A stretch of DNA of 64,000 nt from Chryseobacterium gleum. Its GTDB lineage: Bacteria > Bacteroidota > Bacteroidia > Flavobacteriales > BACL11. How positions within the stretch are numbered: the first letter of the stretch is position 1; each line of letters begins with the position of its first letter. Shown here piece after piece: positions 50,593 through 59,559 of this stretch. The stretch is from NCBI GenBank assembly GCA_945865535.1, contig CAMBDW010000001.1, positions 113,659-177,658 of the forward strand, given 5' to 3'. A model generated the notes under the pieces. The model saw only the letters and a program-made list of their open reading frames with translations. It was not told the origin of the DNA and did not search any database. The translations under genes were made by a program, and so were the position numbers.

Positions 50593-51042
50593 ATGAAAAT
50601 CTTAATGGTTTGTTTAGGAAATATCTGCCGATCTCCACTTGCAGAAGGTATTTTAACATCTAAAACTCAACATCTAAAGCTAAAAGTTGATTCTGCAGGA
50701 ACAGCCGGCTATCATATTGGATCACTTACTGATAGCAGATCAATAGAGATAGCGGATAAATACAATATTGATTTAAGAAATCAAAGAGCAAGACAATTTA
50801 GTAGCGCTGATTTTGAGGAATTTGATATCATCTATGCTATGGATGCTAATAATTACGGGCATTTAATAGCGCTTGCCAAAAATCAAAAAGAAAGAGGAAA
50901 AGTTCGCATGATCTTGAATGAAATAAATCCAGGTCTTTGCGAATCTGTACCCGACCCATATTATGGAGGTGATAATGGATTTCAAAAAGTTTATGATATG
51001 CTCGATAAAGCTTGCGACAAAATAGTAACTCAAATTGGATAA
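50593..51042 (+). CDS. Low-molecular-weight protein tyrosine phosphatase
   Basis: A 149-residue enzyme with the phosphate loop Cys7-x5-Arg13 (VCLGNICRSPLAEG) and the general acid Asp121 in VPDPYYGG. It would dephosphorylate phosphotyrosine proteins, for example the Wzc-type kinase encoded 24 kb away, but that partnership is inference; phosphatase and kinase genes are usually adjacent in capsule loci. It overlaps the following methylase gene by 8 bases and follows dnaA by 4 bases. Confidence 0.93.
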   Translation: MKILMVCLGNICRSPLAEGILTSKTQHLKLKVDSAGTAGYHIGSLTDSRSIEIADKYNIDLRNQRARQFSSADFEEFDIIYAMDANNYGHLIALAKNQKERGKVRMILNEINPGLCESVPDPYYGGDNGFQKVYDMLDKACDKIVTQIG

Positions 51043-51739
51043 AGGAAAATTATATCTCATTCCTACTATTTTAGGAGAGGGAACTCAAGAATCAACACTA
51101 CCCTCTACTATTTTAAAAGCAATAAAAGAAATTGATGTTTTTATTGTAGAAAATTTAAGAACCGCTAGAAGGCATATTAGAAAGCTTGATAGAGAGAAAA
51201 ATATAGATGCTACAACTTTTTACTCTTACGGAAAGTACGATACTTTAAATTTAGAGCAAGATTTTTTGCCCCATATTTTATCCGGTCAAAACGTAGGATT
51301 ACTGTCTGAGGCCGGCTTACCTTGTGTGGCTGACCCTGGCTCAAAAATTGTAGCGTATGCTCACGATTTTCAAATTGATGTAGTGCCTTTTGTAGGTCCT
51401 TCATCCATATTATTAGCACTAATGGCATCTGGATTAAATGGTCAAAATTTCGCTTTTACTGGATATCTACCTATTGATAAACCCGAGAGAACAAAGATTA
51501 TAAAACAATTAGAAGAATTAGTAAAAAAAACAGGCCAAACTCAGATTTTTATGGAAACACCATACAGAAATAACCAATTAATTGAGACCCTATTAAAAAC
51601 ATGCAGTAATAACACAAAACTCTGCACGGCAAGTGATATTACCCTACCTACTGAAAATATCAAAACCAAAACAATTGCCGAGTGGAAGCAAACAAAGATT
51701 AATCTTGATAAAAAACCAACCATTTTCTTAATAGGATAA
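51035..51739 (+). CDS. SAM-dependent methyltransferase, tetrapyrrole methylase fold (RsmI-like)
   Basis: A 234-residue protein of the tetrapyrrole/diphthine/RsmI methylase fold: GKLYLIPTILGEG at the start, VGLLSEAGLPCVADPGSKIVA and VPFVGPSSILLALMASG typical of RsmI-like enzymes. RsmI 2'-O-methylates C1402 of 16S rRNA; this shorter Bacteroidota subgroup is less certain. The start is a TTG at 51035 (no ATG in the N-terminal region), overlapping the phosphatase stop. A weak hairpin follows at 51764-51786. Confidence 0.82.
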   Translation: MDKGKLYLIPTILGEGTQESTLPSTILKAIKEIDVFIVENLRTARRHIRKLDREKNIDATTFYSYGKYDTLNLEQDFLPHILSGQNVGLLSEAGLPCVADPGSKIVAYAHDFQIDVVPFVGPSSILLALMASGLNGQNFAFTGYLPIDKPERTKIIKQLEELVKKTGQTQIFMETPYRNNQLIETLLKTCSNNTKLCTASDITLPTENIKTKTIAEWKQTKINLDKKPTIFLIG

Positions 51740-51763
51740 TTGGATTTTGCAGCAAGTAGCTCG

Positions 51764-51786
51764 AGCCTAAGTTGAGGCTATTTTTA
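51764..51786 (+). terminator. Weak intrinsic terminator after the methylase gene
   Basis: Five-pair stem AGCCT-AAGTTG-AGGCT followed by ATTTTT, 24 bases after the methylase stop and just before the ftsB -7 element. Confidence 0.45.
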
Positions 51787-51788
51787 TA

Positions 51789-51796
51789 TATCTTTG
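51789..51796 (+). promoter_or_regulatory. -7 promoter element for ftsB-mutAB
   Basis: TATCTTTG followed by C, exact TAnnTTTG; only four bases separate it from ATG 51801. Confidence 0.6.
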
Positions 51797-51800
51797 CCAT

Positions 51801-52118
51801 ATGGAGAAAGTCAAAAACTTTATACATAATATACCAGCCCCTTTTAAGAATAAGTATCTCATAACATTGGTTTTTTTTGCTTTTTGGATTGTTTTTATTG
51901 ATGATTACAACCTCATAAAACAATATCAATTACAAAAAGATGTAGAGGAACTTGAAAATCAAAAAAAATACTATCTTTCTGAAATAAAAAAAGACAGTGC
52001 TGAATTTTATCACCTAAAAAACATAAAGACGGAACAAGAACGGTTTGCAAGAGAAAAATTCTTGATGAAAAAAGACAATGAAGATGTTTTTATCATAAGA
52101 AAAAAGCAAGATGAATAG
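51801..52118 (+). CDS. Septum formation initiator, FtsB/DivIC family
   Basis: A 105-residue bitopic membrane protein: short cytoplasmic N-terminus, one helix (about 20-36, [14 protein letters not shown]), a coiled coil (43-75, rich in Gln/Glu/Leu) and the FtsB-type block [19 protein letters not shown]. It would act with FtsL and FtsQ in the divisome. It overlaps the methylmalonyl-CoA mutase gene by 8 bases; ftsB next to mutA-mutB is a common arrangement in flavobacteria. Confidence 0.9.
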   Translation: MEKVKNFIHNIPAPFKNKYLITLVFFAFWIVFIDDYNLIKQYQLQKDVEELENQKKYYLSEIKKDSAEFYHLKNIKTEQERFAREKFLMKKDNEDVFIIRKKQDE

Positions 52119-55116
52119 ATTATTTATTGATTTTGATCCTGTTTCAAAAAATAAATGGCTAGAACAAATAGATAGTGATCTAAAAGGAAATACAGAAAAA
52201 CTAATTTCAACAGTTGAAGGAATAACAATACAGCCAATTTATCATGCTGATGATAACTTCAAAACATATAATAGTAATTTTCCATCAAATTGGGAAACAT
52301 ATCAGCTCATAGATGCCACAAATGCAAAGGAAGCAAATAAAAGAGCTTTAAATGCTTTGCAAAATGATGTAAGTGGTCTGTGTTTTTCTAATCCAAATAA
52401 CTTAGATGTACTATTAAAGGATATCTCCATTGAACATATAAGAATTGATTTTTCAAATTACTCTGAGAATTTTCCTTTAGAGTGGGAACACTTAACAATT
52501 AACAAAAATGTAAAAGGAGCTTTTCATGGCACAACAAAAATTAATATTCCAAATTATTTAGATACTATTTTTACTCAAGGTACGGCCAAAGAACAAATAA
52601 TTGATGCACTTGAAAAAGGACAAAAAGCAAGCAAAAAAGTACAATTTCATTTTAAAATTGGAAGTGATTACTTCTTAGAAATAGCAAAACTAAAAGCATT
52701 TAGAATACTGTGGAAAAGCAAAACTGGAGAAGATGCTTACATATTTACTTCAACCGATACATCAAATAAAAAAGAAGAATCTGCTTATAATAATATACTT
52801 AGAAGCACTACCGAATGTATGTCTGCTATTTTTGGTGGTGCAAATGCTATTATGCTTAATGCTTACAATTCAAGCTTTGAAAAAAGCACTAATTTTTCAG
52901 AAAGAATTGCTAGAAATCAGCAAACCATATTAAGAAAAGAAAGCTATCTTGACAAAGTAGAAGACCCCACAAAAGGATCCTATTATATTGATTATTTAAT
53001 TCAGGAATTATTACAAGATTTTAAAATTCAATCTGAAAAAGAAGAAAAAAAAGCTACTACAAAATGGGAAAGCTCTGAAGGAATTGAAATACACAATAGA
53101 TACACTAAAGATGATATCTCCAATACTGAGCATCTAAATTTTGTTGCTGGAATTGCTCCAAATCTCAGAGGCCCCTATTCTACTATGTATGTAATGCAGC
53201 CCTGGACTATTAGACAATATGCTGGTTTTTCAACTGCTGAGGCTTCAAATGAATTTTATAGAAAAAATTTAGCTGGTGGTCAAAAAGGACTATCAGTTGC
53301 TTTTGATTTAGCCACTCATAGAGGCTATGATTCTAATCATGAGAGAGTAATTGGTGATGTTGGAATGGCTGGAGTTTCTATTGATACTGTGGAAGATATG
53401 AAAATTCTCTTTGATAAAATTCCATTAGATGAAATGTCCGTTTCTATGACTATGAATGGTGCAGTGCTTCCTATTCTAGCTTTTTACATTGTGGCAGCAA
53501 AAGAACAAGGCGTTAGTCTAGAGCAACTTTCAGGAACTATACAAAATGATATTTTAAAAGAATTTATGGTGCGTAACACTTATATCTACCCGCCACAACA
53601 TTCTATGAGAATTATTTCAGATATTTTTGAATATACTTCAGAAAATATGCCAAAATTCAATAGCATTTCAGTTTCTGGATATCACATGCAAGAAGCGGGA
53701 GCAACAGCCGATATTGAACTTGCCTATACTTTAGCAGATGGACTAGAATACATCCGAACAGGTATTAAAGCAGGATTAGATATTGACTCTTTTGCTCCAA
53801 GAATCTCATTTTTTTGGGGTATTGGAATGAATCATTTTATGGAAATTGCTAAGTTGAGAGCAGCTAGAATGCTCTGGGCGAAATTAGTAGCAGAATTCAA
53901 ACCAAAAAATCCAAAATCATTAGCATTAAGAACCCATTGCCAAACAAGTGGCTGGAGCTTAACCGAGCAAGATCCTTTTAATAATATAACCAGAACTTGT
54001 GTGGAAGCCATGGCAGCTGTAATGGGAGGAACACAAAGTTTACACACCAATGCACTTGATGAAGCCATTGCTTTACCAACTGATTTCTCTGCAAAAATTG
54101 CTAGAGATACTCAGATTTTCTTGCAAAAAGAGATCGGAATTTGCAAAACTGTTGATCCCTGGGGAGGATCTTATTATGTTGAGAAACTTACAGAGGAATT
54201 AACAAATAAAGCTTGGAAACATATACAAGAAATTGAGGAACTTGGGGGAATGGTTAAAGCAATTGAATCAGTAGTTCCAAAAATGAGGATTGAGCAATCA
54301 GCTGCTAAGAAACAAGCTAGAATTGATAGCGGAAAAGACATTATTGTTGGGGTAAATGCCAATAAGTTAATAAAAGAGGATAAAGAACTTGAAATACTTG
54401 AAATTGATAATACTGCCGTAAGAAATTCGCAAATTAATCGTTTAAAGAGTATTAAAGAATCAAGGGATACTATAAAAGTACAGGAAGCATTAGAGCAACT
54501 TACAAAGGCCTGTACTAACAAAAAGCAAAATCTTTTAAATCTAGCAGTACATGCAACACAGCAAAGAGCAACTCTTGGGGAAATATCTGATGCTTTAGAA
54601 AAAAGTTTTGGAAGATATATTGCAAAAAATCAAACTATATCAGGAGTATATAAAATGGAAATACAAAACAATGATACTTTTAAAAAAGCATTGGCATTAT
54701 CGGATGAATTTGCCAATAAAAAAGGAAGAAGACCAAGAATACTAATTGCCAAAATGGGCCAAGACGGACACGATAGAGGAGCCAAAATTGTGGCTACTTC
54801 ATTTGCCGATTTAGGTTTTGATGTTGATGTAGGTCCTTTGTTTCAAACACCAAAAGAAGCTGCAAAACAAGCAGTAGAAAATGATGTTCATATTCTAGGA
54901 ATATCCTCTTTAGCAGCAGGACATAAAACGCTAGTACCACAAGTAATTGCTGCCTTAAAAGAATATCAAAGAGAAGATATATTAGTAATTGCTGGAGGAG
55001 TGATTCCTCAGCAAGATTACAACTTCTTACTAGATGCAGGAGTTAGTGGGATATTTGGTCCAGGAAGTGTAATTGCTGAATCAGCAATTGAAATTCTTAA
55101 AAAATTAATGAAATAA
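52111..55116 (+). CDS. Fused methylmalonyl-CoA mutase (short MutA plus full MutB)
   Basis: A 1001-residue protein that carries both mutase chains in one frame. Residues 1 to about 308 resemble the non-catalytic small subunit ([38 protein letters not shown]) without its degenerate C-terminal cobalamin domain. After a charged linker (309-320) comes the catalytic TIM barrel (from about 330; [36 protein letters not shown]). The B12 domain at about 865-1001 has DGHDRGA with the cobalt-binding His887, SSLAAGH and IAGG. It interconverts methylmalonyl-CoA and succinyl-CoA. The usual form in flavobacteria is two genes; fusion with loss of about 140 residues is unusual. Confidence 0.93.
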   Translation: MNRLFIDFDPVSKNKWLEQIDSDLKGNTEKLISTVEGITIQPIYHADDNFKTYNSNFPSNWETYQLIDATNAKEANKRALNALQNDVSGLCFSNPNNLDVLLKDISIEHIRIDFSNYSENFPLEWEHLTINKNVKGAFHGTTKINIPNYLDTIFTQGTAKEQIIDALEKGQKASKKVQFHFKIGSDYFLEIAKLKAFRILWKSKTGEDAYIFTSTDTSNKKEESAYNNILRSTTECMSAIFGGANAIMLNAYNSSFEKSTNFSERIARNQQTILRKESYLDKVEDPTKGSYYIDYLIQELLQDFKIQSEKEEKKATTKWESSEGIEIHNRYTKDDISNTEHLNFVAGIAPNLRGPYSTMYVMQPWTIRQYAGFSTAEASNEFYRKNLAGGQKGLSVAFDLATHRGYDSNHERVIGDVGMAGVSIDTVEDMKILFDKIPLDEMSVSMTMNGAVLPILAFYIVAAKEQGVSLEQLSGTIQNDILKEFMVRNTYIYPPQHSMRIISDIFEYTSENMPKFNSISVSGYHMQEAGATADIELAYTLADGLEYIRTGIKAGLDIDSFAPRISFFWGIGMNHFMEIAKLRAARMLWAKLVAEFKPKNPKSLALRTHCQTSGWSLTEQDPFNNITRTCVEAMAAVMGGTQSLHTNALDEAIALPTDFSAKIARDTQIFLQKEIGICKTVDPWGGSYYVEKLTEELTNKAWKHIQEIEELGGMVKAIESVVPKMRIEQSAAKKQARIDSGKDIIVGVNANKLIKEDKELEILEIDNTAVRNSQINRLKSIKESRDTIKVQEALEQLTKACTNKKQNLLNLAVHATQQRATLGEISDALEKSFGRYIAKNQTISGVYKMEIQNNDTFKKALALSDEFANKKGRRPRILIAKMGQDGHDRGAKIVATSFADLGFDVDVGPLFQTPKEAAKQAVENDVHILGISSLAAGHKTLVPQVIAALKEYQREDILVIAGGVIPQQDYNFLLDAGVSGIFGPGSVIAESAIEILKKLMK

Positions 55117-55125
55117 ATTAATAGA

Positions 55126-55142
55126 AATTGAATAATTCAATT
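55126..55142. terminator. Possible AT-rich hairpin between mutase and redoxin genes
   Basis: Perfect inverted repeat AATTGAA-TAA-TTCAATT between convergent stops. The stem has few G/C pairs and no long T run, so termination is uncertain. Confidence 0.3.
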
Positions 55143-55143
55143 G

Positions 55144-55929
55144 TTACTCACCAACAATAAATCTTGTTGTCTTTACATCAGATCCAGAATAAGCATTTAA
55201 AAAATAAATACCTTTCTCTAAACTACTAATATCTATTTTTTTGTTATTTGTTCCAGTTGTTGAAAATTTATTTTCTTTAATCTGTAATACCTTTTTACCT
55301 AAGATATTTACTATCTCAAATCTAATATTATCTGAATTTTTGACTTCATATTGAATATTTAATAAGCCTTTAGCAGGATTTGGAAAAGTAGATACCTCAA
55401 AAATGCTTCTTTTATTCTCATCAATATTTAGAGGGGCAGCTAAAGCATTATTAATAGCTCCTTGCACCCCAATAAATTTGATCTGATCATTATTGAGGTT
55501 ATAGTATACGCTATGGCTACTTCCTCCTAAAACAACTACTTTTGGCATTCCAGCACTGCCATAATCACTCATACTTATAGCACTTGAAGAAAAAGCAGTA
55601 TTTAATGGCATACTATTTGAGTTCCCCCAATTAACTAAATTAGCACAAGACGAATTTGCATAATCATCAACTAGATAAAAATCCACTATTCCAGGATGGC
55701 TTACCGCAAAAGTTTGCGCTGCATCATAAGCCGCAAATGATGGAGTAATACAACCCCCACAAGGCATTACCCAAGCAATAACAATTACGTTTCCTTCATC
55801 AAGAGAATCGAATAAATTATGTGTAACTCCATCACAATCAGCTGTTGTAAAATCAGTAGCAGTAGTTTGAGCAAATGCAACATTTGCTACAAGTAATAAG
55901 AATAAACTTTTAAAAATATATTTTTTCAT
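55144..55929 (-). CDS. Secreted redoxin-like protein with T9SS sorting domain
   Basis: A 261-residue exported protein. Signal peptide 1-20 (ending VAFAQ), then a thioredoxin-like domain with Cys57-Gly-Gly-Cys60 (WVMPCGGC) and a cis-Pro at GMPKVVVLGG. From about 180 follows a typical type A sorting domain (FPNPAKGLLNIQY ... VNILGKKVL ... LEKGIYFLN). It should be exported by T9SS to the surface. It is last in the minus-strand set of Cys-rich protein, TonB receptor and HMA protein, so a part in handling a redox-active metal is suggested. Confidence 0.85.
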   Translation of the reverse strand: MKKYIFKSLFLLLVANVAFAQTTATDFTTADCDGVTHNLFDSLDEGNVIVIAWVMPCGGCITPSFAAYDAAQTFAVSHPGIVDFYLVDDYANSSCANLVNWGNSNSMPLNTAFSSSAISMSDYGSAGMPKVVVLGGSSHSVYYNLNNDQIKFIGVQGAINNALAAPLNIDENKRSIFEVSTFPNPAKGLLNIQYEVKNSDNIRFEIVNILGKKVLQIKENKFSTTGTNNKKIDISSLEKGIYFLNAYSGSDVKTTRFIVGE

Positions 55930-55933
55930 GGCT

Positions 55934-56290
55934 TTATTTTTTTTCTATTGGTCGTTCGTATTTACAACAAAAATGAAGATTATTATAACTCTCATCTGTT
56001 GCTTTATGTAATTCGGTATCATAGCCTACTAAAGCTATAGCTGTCTGTATAGCATCTATATTCGTTAATTCAGGATTAAACTTAACCGTCACCTCAGCTT
56101 TGGCTTTATCCCATACAGCAGACTTAACCCCATCTACTGATTTTGCTGCTTTTTCAATTGTCGTCTTACACATTCCACAATTGCCCCAAACTTGAAAGCT
56201 TTCTTTTTGATATTTAGGTTTTTCAGCAGTAACTGAAATAGAAAAAAAGGCTAAGCAAATTATTACAAGTAAGTTTTTTAGATGTTTCAT
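55934..56290 (-). CDS. Exported heavy-metal-associated (HMA) domain protein
   Basis: A 118-residue protein with a signal peptide (1-22) and one HMA fold. The metal motif is GNCGMC (Cys38, Cys41), close to the GMTCxxC of copper chaperones; the C-terminus ends in an extra Cys-Cys (HFCCKYERP). It probably binds Cu(I) or a similar ion outside the inner membrane. I start at ATG 56290 (MKHLKNLL); an earlier start at 56323 would run over the -7 element at 56313-56320. It lies between the TonB receptor gene (34 bases) and the redoxin gene (4 bases). Confidence 0.87.
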   Translation of the reverse strand: MKHLKNLLVIICLAFFSISVTAEKPKYQKESFQVWGNCGMCKTTIEKAAKSVDGVKSAVWDKAKAEVTVKFNPELTNIDAIQTAIALVGYDTELHKATDESYNNLHFCCKYERPIEKK

Positions 56291-56312
56291 AACTAAATAC
56301 ATTTTAATGCTA

Positions 56313-56320
56313 CAAATATA
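56313..56320 (-). promoter_or_regulatory. -7 promoter element for the HMA-redoxin pair
   Basis: The minus strand reads TATATTTG, exact TAnnTTTG, 22 bases before ATG 56290, in the gap after the TonB receptor gene. Confidence 0.55.
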
Positions 56321-56324
56321 CAAC

Positions 56325-58505
56325 TTAATTTAATTTGTATCTAAAACCAAAATAAAACATTCTCCCATATATTGGGGCGTAAACTAAAGAGGCATCAAAA
56401 CCAGGTGAATTTGGATTATTATATGAAAGAATAGGATTTTCCTGAGTATAACTCAAAATATTCTCTACTCCTAAATACACATCAAAATCACTGATCTTTT
56501 TTGTTACTTGAGCATTGTAAATGTAAAAAGATTTTGAATTCTTATCTTCTTCATCAACAGGAATTCTACTCTCTCCAATGCGATTTGCAGTAAAATCAAA
56601 CTTCCATTTTTCAAAATTAGTGGCATATGATAAATTAAGTAAAGCTCTATTTTTGGGTGTTAATGGTGGTATTTTTATATCACCTGAAAAAGTAGTTTGT
56701 ACATCATTCATTTTATAAGCCATTTTTACATCAAAACGATTAAACAGTTCATATCCTAAATCGAATTGCAAACTATTGGAATAGGAAACTCCATCTAAAT
56801 TATAAAATGAAAGTTCACCTTGGTTCTCAATATCAACCACAATTTGATTTTCAAATTCAGTTCTATAGGCATCAGCATTTATAGTGCCCTCACGCCCAAA
56901 AAACTTAAAACAATATAAAATATTCATCCCATAATTCCAAGCAACCTCAGGTAGCAAGCTGTCAGCAACATTAATTTCTCTTGATGAAGCTAAGAAATTA
57001 GCATTTTCAATAAATACATTTGCTACACGAAAAGCCCTGCCTGCAGAAAAACGAATAGCCGTATTTTCACTAGGATTGTACTTCATATTTAGCCTTGGCA
57101 AGTAAAAAAACTCCTCTGTATTATTGTAATAATCAGCCCGCAGACCAGCCGTTAGATTAAAACTTTCTCCCCAATTGTAATTATATTCCGAAAACAAACC
57201 ACTCATTAAATCCATCCTGATTTTATCAGAATACTCTTTATCAATATTCCCTTCAAAACTTTCGGTAAATCTATCGGCATAATAGCTGATTCCATATTTT
57301 AATTTATGATCAGTAGTTCCTAAATAGGTTTGTCTTATAAGATTCAAATAGGCGCTTTCTTGCAATCCTTTATAATTATTTTCTCCAAAAATAGCTGTTT
57401 GATTATGCCTTCTAAATGAGGTTTGTAATCCTACACTTTTACCAGGACTATTTGGCCGAATAGTTCCTGTTTTTGAAGTAAACTCTACTAAGTCATTATG
57501 AATATCAACTACATAAGAAGAATCACTATTTTTCATAGTTCCTCCTACTCTATCTTCTACCAAGCCTCTTAAGGTAAAACCAATCATATACTTCTTATCC
57601 TTATATTCCCATCTATTAAGCACATTGACTTGTTTTACTTTTGGCATATCCAAAAAATTGTCTCCATTTTCATCCATTTCTTTATCAAAATATGAAATAT
57701 GAGTAAATAGATTCGATTTCCAATTACCCTGTTTTTTAGCTAACAATAAATTGTTCTCGATTCTTCCTTCTGAACTAACAAAACCATTCCAAAATATTTT
57801 TGGAGCAGATTCTGGCTTATAATATTCCACATTAATTTGACCTGCAAATGATTCAAATCCATTAACAACTGAGCCAGTTCCTTTTATTATTTGTATTGAC
57901 TCTATCCAAGTTCCAGGAACATAACTCAGCCCATAAGAAGAAGACATACCTCTAATTAATGGCATATTTTCTTGAGTAATTTGAGTGTAAACACCGTCTA
58001 AACCCAGCATTTGAATTTGCTTTGCTCCAGAAACTGCATCTGTAAAAATAACATCAACAGTAGCATTTGTAGTAAAACTTTCTGAGAGATTGCAACAAGC
58101 AGCCTTCTCTAATTCGCCTGTGCAAATGGTTTGCATATTGATACTATTCACAGTAGAAAGTTTGGTGGTATTTACCTTTCCTTCAATTTGAACGGCATCT
58201 AGTTCAATGGTGCTTTTTAAATAAAAAATATATTTATCATCTATAATTTCTTGACTATCGAATGAATAGCCAACATAACTAACGCTTAAAGTAGCTGGAA
58301 AAGATGTTGCTTCATTTATGAAGTAAACCCCATTAATATCTGTAGTTGTTCCTATGTTTGTACCTTCCCAATATACATTTGCTCCAAAAATAGGTGTAGT
58401 TTTGCCATCTTGCGATAATTCCAATACTTTTCCTTCAATTTGATTTTGTGCTTTTAGACCATTACTTGCAATAAGCACTATTGCAATCATTATTATTTTT
58501 TTCAT
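56325..58505 (-). CDS. TonB-dependent outer-membrane receptor
   Basis: A 726-residue receptor with signal peptide (1-19), a CarboxypepD_reg-like beta-sandwich (about 20-110, GTNIGTTTDINGVYFINEA), a plug domain (QIQMLGLDGVYTQITQENMP, SIQIIKGTGSVVNGFESFAGQI) and a C-terminal beta-barrel ending in GRMFYFGFRYKLN. It has no partner SusD gene, so it belongs to the siderophore/metal type rather than SusC. Flanking HMA and Cys-rich genes suggest uptake or sensing of copper or another metal. Two Cys (CCNLSE) precede the plug, which is unusual in this position. Confidence 0.9.
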   Translation of the reverse strand: MKKIIMIAIVLIASNGLKAQNQIEGKVLELSQDGKTTPIFGANVYWEGTNIGTTTDINGVYFINEATSFPATLSVSYVGYSFDSQEIIDDKYIFYLKSTIELDAVQIEGKVNTTKLSTVNSINMQTICTGELEKAACCNLSESFTTNATVDVIFTDAVSGAKQIQMLGLDGVYTQITQENMPLIRGMSSSYGLSYVPGTWIESIQIIKGTGSVVNGFESFAGQINVEYYKPESAPKIFWNGFVSSEGRIENNLLLAKKQGNWKSNLFTHISYFDKEMDENGDNFLDMPKVKQVNVLNRWEYKDKKYMIGFTLRGLVEDRVGGTMKNSDSSYVVDIHNDLVEFTSKTGTIRPNSPGKSVGLQTSFRRHNQTAIFGENNYKGLQESAYLNLIRQTYLGTTDHKLKYGISYYADRFTESFEGNIDKEYSDKIRMDLMSGLFSEYNYNWGESFNLTAGLRADYYNNTEEFFYLPRLNMKYNPSENTAIRFSAGRAFRVANVFIENANFLASSREINVADSLLPEVAWNYGMNILYCFKFFGREGTINADAYRTEFENQIVVDIENQGELSFYNLDGVSYSNSLQFDLGYELFNRFDVKMAYKMNDVQTTFSGDIKIPPLTPKNRALLNLSYATNFEKWKFDFTANRIGESRIPVDEEDKNSKSFYIYNAQVTKKISDFDVYLGVENILSYTQENPILSYNNPNSPGFDASLVYAPIYGRMFYFGFRYKLN

Positions 58506-58550
58506 TTCTATTATTTAAGATTACTATTCAATTAAAAATTGAACAACATC

Positions 58551-59006
58551 TTATAATAAAAATGACTGAATTTGAGCTAACTGAGGTTTATTTAATTTGG
58601 GGGGGGGGATGTCAGTTTGATACTGATTTGCTATTAAGTTAGAAGCAAAATTATGATTTGAAACAGTATAAAATAAGGGAACTTCTAAAAGTAAAAAGTT
58701 GAAATTGACAATAGCAAAAGTAGTTTCAAAATCAAATTGAATATTTACGGTTTCACCTGCACAAGAATTGTCTTTTGTTTGAGGACAACATGATTCTTTG
58801 ATTTCTTTTTTCTTGCAACAGGATATTTTTTCCACATCCATTGCGCAAGATGTTACTTGCTTTTCCATGCAATTAGGAACTTCAGTACCTAGATATAAAG
58901 ACCCATCTTTGGAGCACTTCATTTTGGAAATACTAACCCCCATAGATAAAAATACAACGAGTGTTGAGAGTACAACTAAAGATATATTTCTAAGAAAAAG
59001 TTTCAT
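58551..59006 (-). CDS. Small Cys-rich exported protein, HYC_CC_PP-like
   Basis: A 151-residue protein with an N-terminal hydrophobic signal (1-27) and ten Cys, including CC pairs in SCCKKK and SCCPQT. The middle is a potential metal site; the C-terminal part ends with the DIPPPK block. The layout resembles the Bacteroidota family named for its His-Tyr-Cys, Cys-Cys and Pro-Pro motifs, although the first motif here reads MKC. Function unknown; relatives often sit beside TonB receptors and HMA proteins, as here. A run of ten C (58599-58608) encodes the prolines. Confidence 0.72.
   Translation of the reverse strand: MKLFLRNISLVVLSTLVVFLSMGVSISKMKCSKDGSLYLGTEVPNCMEKQVTSCAMDVEKISCCKKKEIKESCCPQTKDNSCAGETVNIQFDFETTFAIVNFNFLLLEVPLFYTVSNHNFASNLIANQYQTDIPPPKLNKPQLAQIQSFLL
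58599..58608 (-). repeat. Homopolymer of ten C inside the Cys-rich gene
   Basis: Ten consecutive C on the coding strand, in codons ATC CCC CCC CCC, by far the longest G/C run in this AT-rich window. Confidence 0.95.
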
Positions 59007-59014
59007 TGCAATGG

Positions 59015-59022
59015 CAAATGTA
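59015..59022 (-). promoter_or_regulatory. -7 promoter element for the Cys-rich/TonB receptor set
   Basis: The minus strand reads TACATTTG then C, exact TAnnTTTG, eight bases before ATG 59006. Confidence 0.58.
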
Positions 59023-59053
59023 CAATTTATTTAATAAAAAACCTAAACGCTTC

Positions 59054-59545
59054 TTATTCTCTTGATTTGATAATAGTTAAAACATATAAAACTCCAAAAA
59101 ATCCACATAATAGAATTGAAATAGCTCCAAATCCATACTGATCTTTACCACTCCATGAAGTAGGCTCAAGCAAAAAACCTTCACCTTTGGTTGAAATATA
59201 CCAAACAAGATAAGATGACATTCCACTCATTAAAGCTATCATAATTGAGATCCAAATCTTAACATGTCTGCTTAGAGTTTTTCCAGTCCCATAATATTCT
59301 AGAATCTCCTTTCCAAAATAATTATTAGTTAATGACCATCTAAATAATCTTTTATTTGATAAAGAGAATAAGAATGCCGCAGGAACTGCCCAAGAAATTG
59401 TAGGCCATCCTGGAATCCATATGCCTATTATTGCAAAAACTACACATAAGAATCCCAATCCGGCATATAGTCTTCTCTTGAAAGGATTTTTTACTACAGA
59501 ATATTTCTCTACAATATCATCAACTTCTGTTAAACGCTTATTCAT
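59054..59545 (-). CDS. DUF454/YbaN-like inner-membrane protein
   Basis: A 163-residue membrane protein with about four helices. The block GIWIPGWPTISWAVPAAFLFSLSNKRLFRW, followed by NNYFGKEILEYYG and then SRHVKIWISIMIALMSG, matches DUF454 (YbaN). The family is widespread and uncharacterised. It follows rocD by 14 bases and may be co-transcribed with it; the Cys-rich gene after it has its own promoter. Confidence 0.8.
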   Translation of the reverse strand: MNKRLTEVDDIVEKYSVVKNPFKRRLYAGLGFLCVVFAIIGIWIPGWPTISWAVPAAFLFSLSNKRLFRWSLTNNYFGKEILEYYGTGKTLSRHVKIWISIMIALMSGMSSYLVWYISTKGEGFLLEPTSWSGKDQYGFGAISILLCGFFGVLYVLTIIKSRE

Positions 59546-59559
59546 ATTAGCTAATGTGA

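Noticed and set aside
58527..58543. Hairpin TTCAATT-AAA-AATTGAA upstream of the TonB receptor as a riboswitch
   Set aside because: A short AT stem without conserved loops or a companion terminator. It fits no known aptamer and could be chance.
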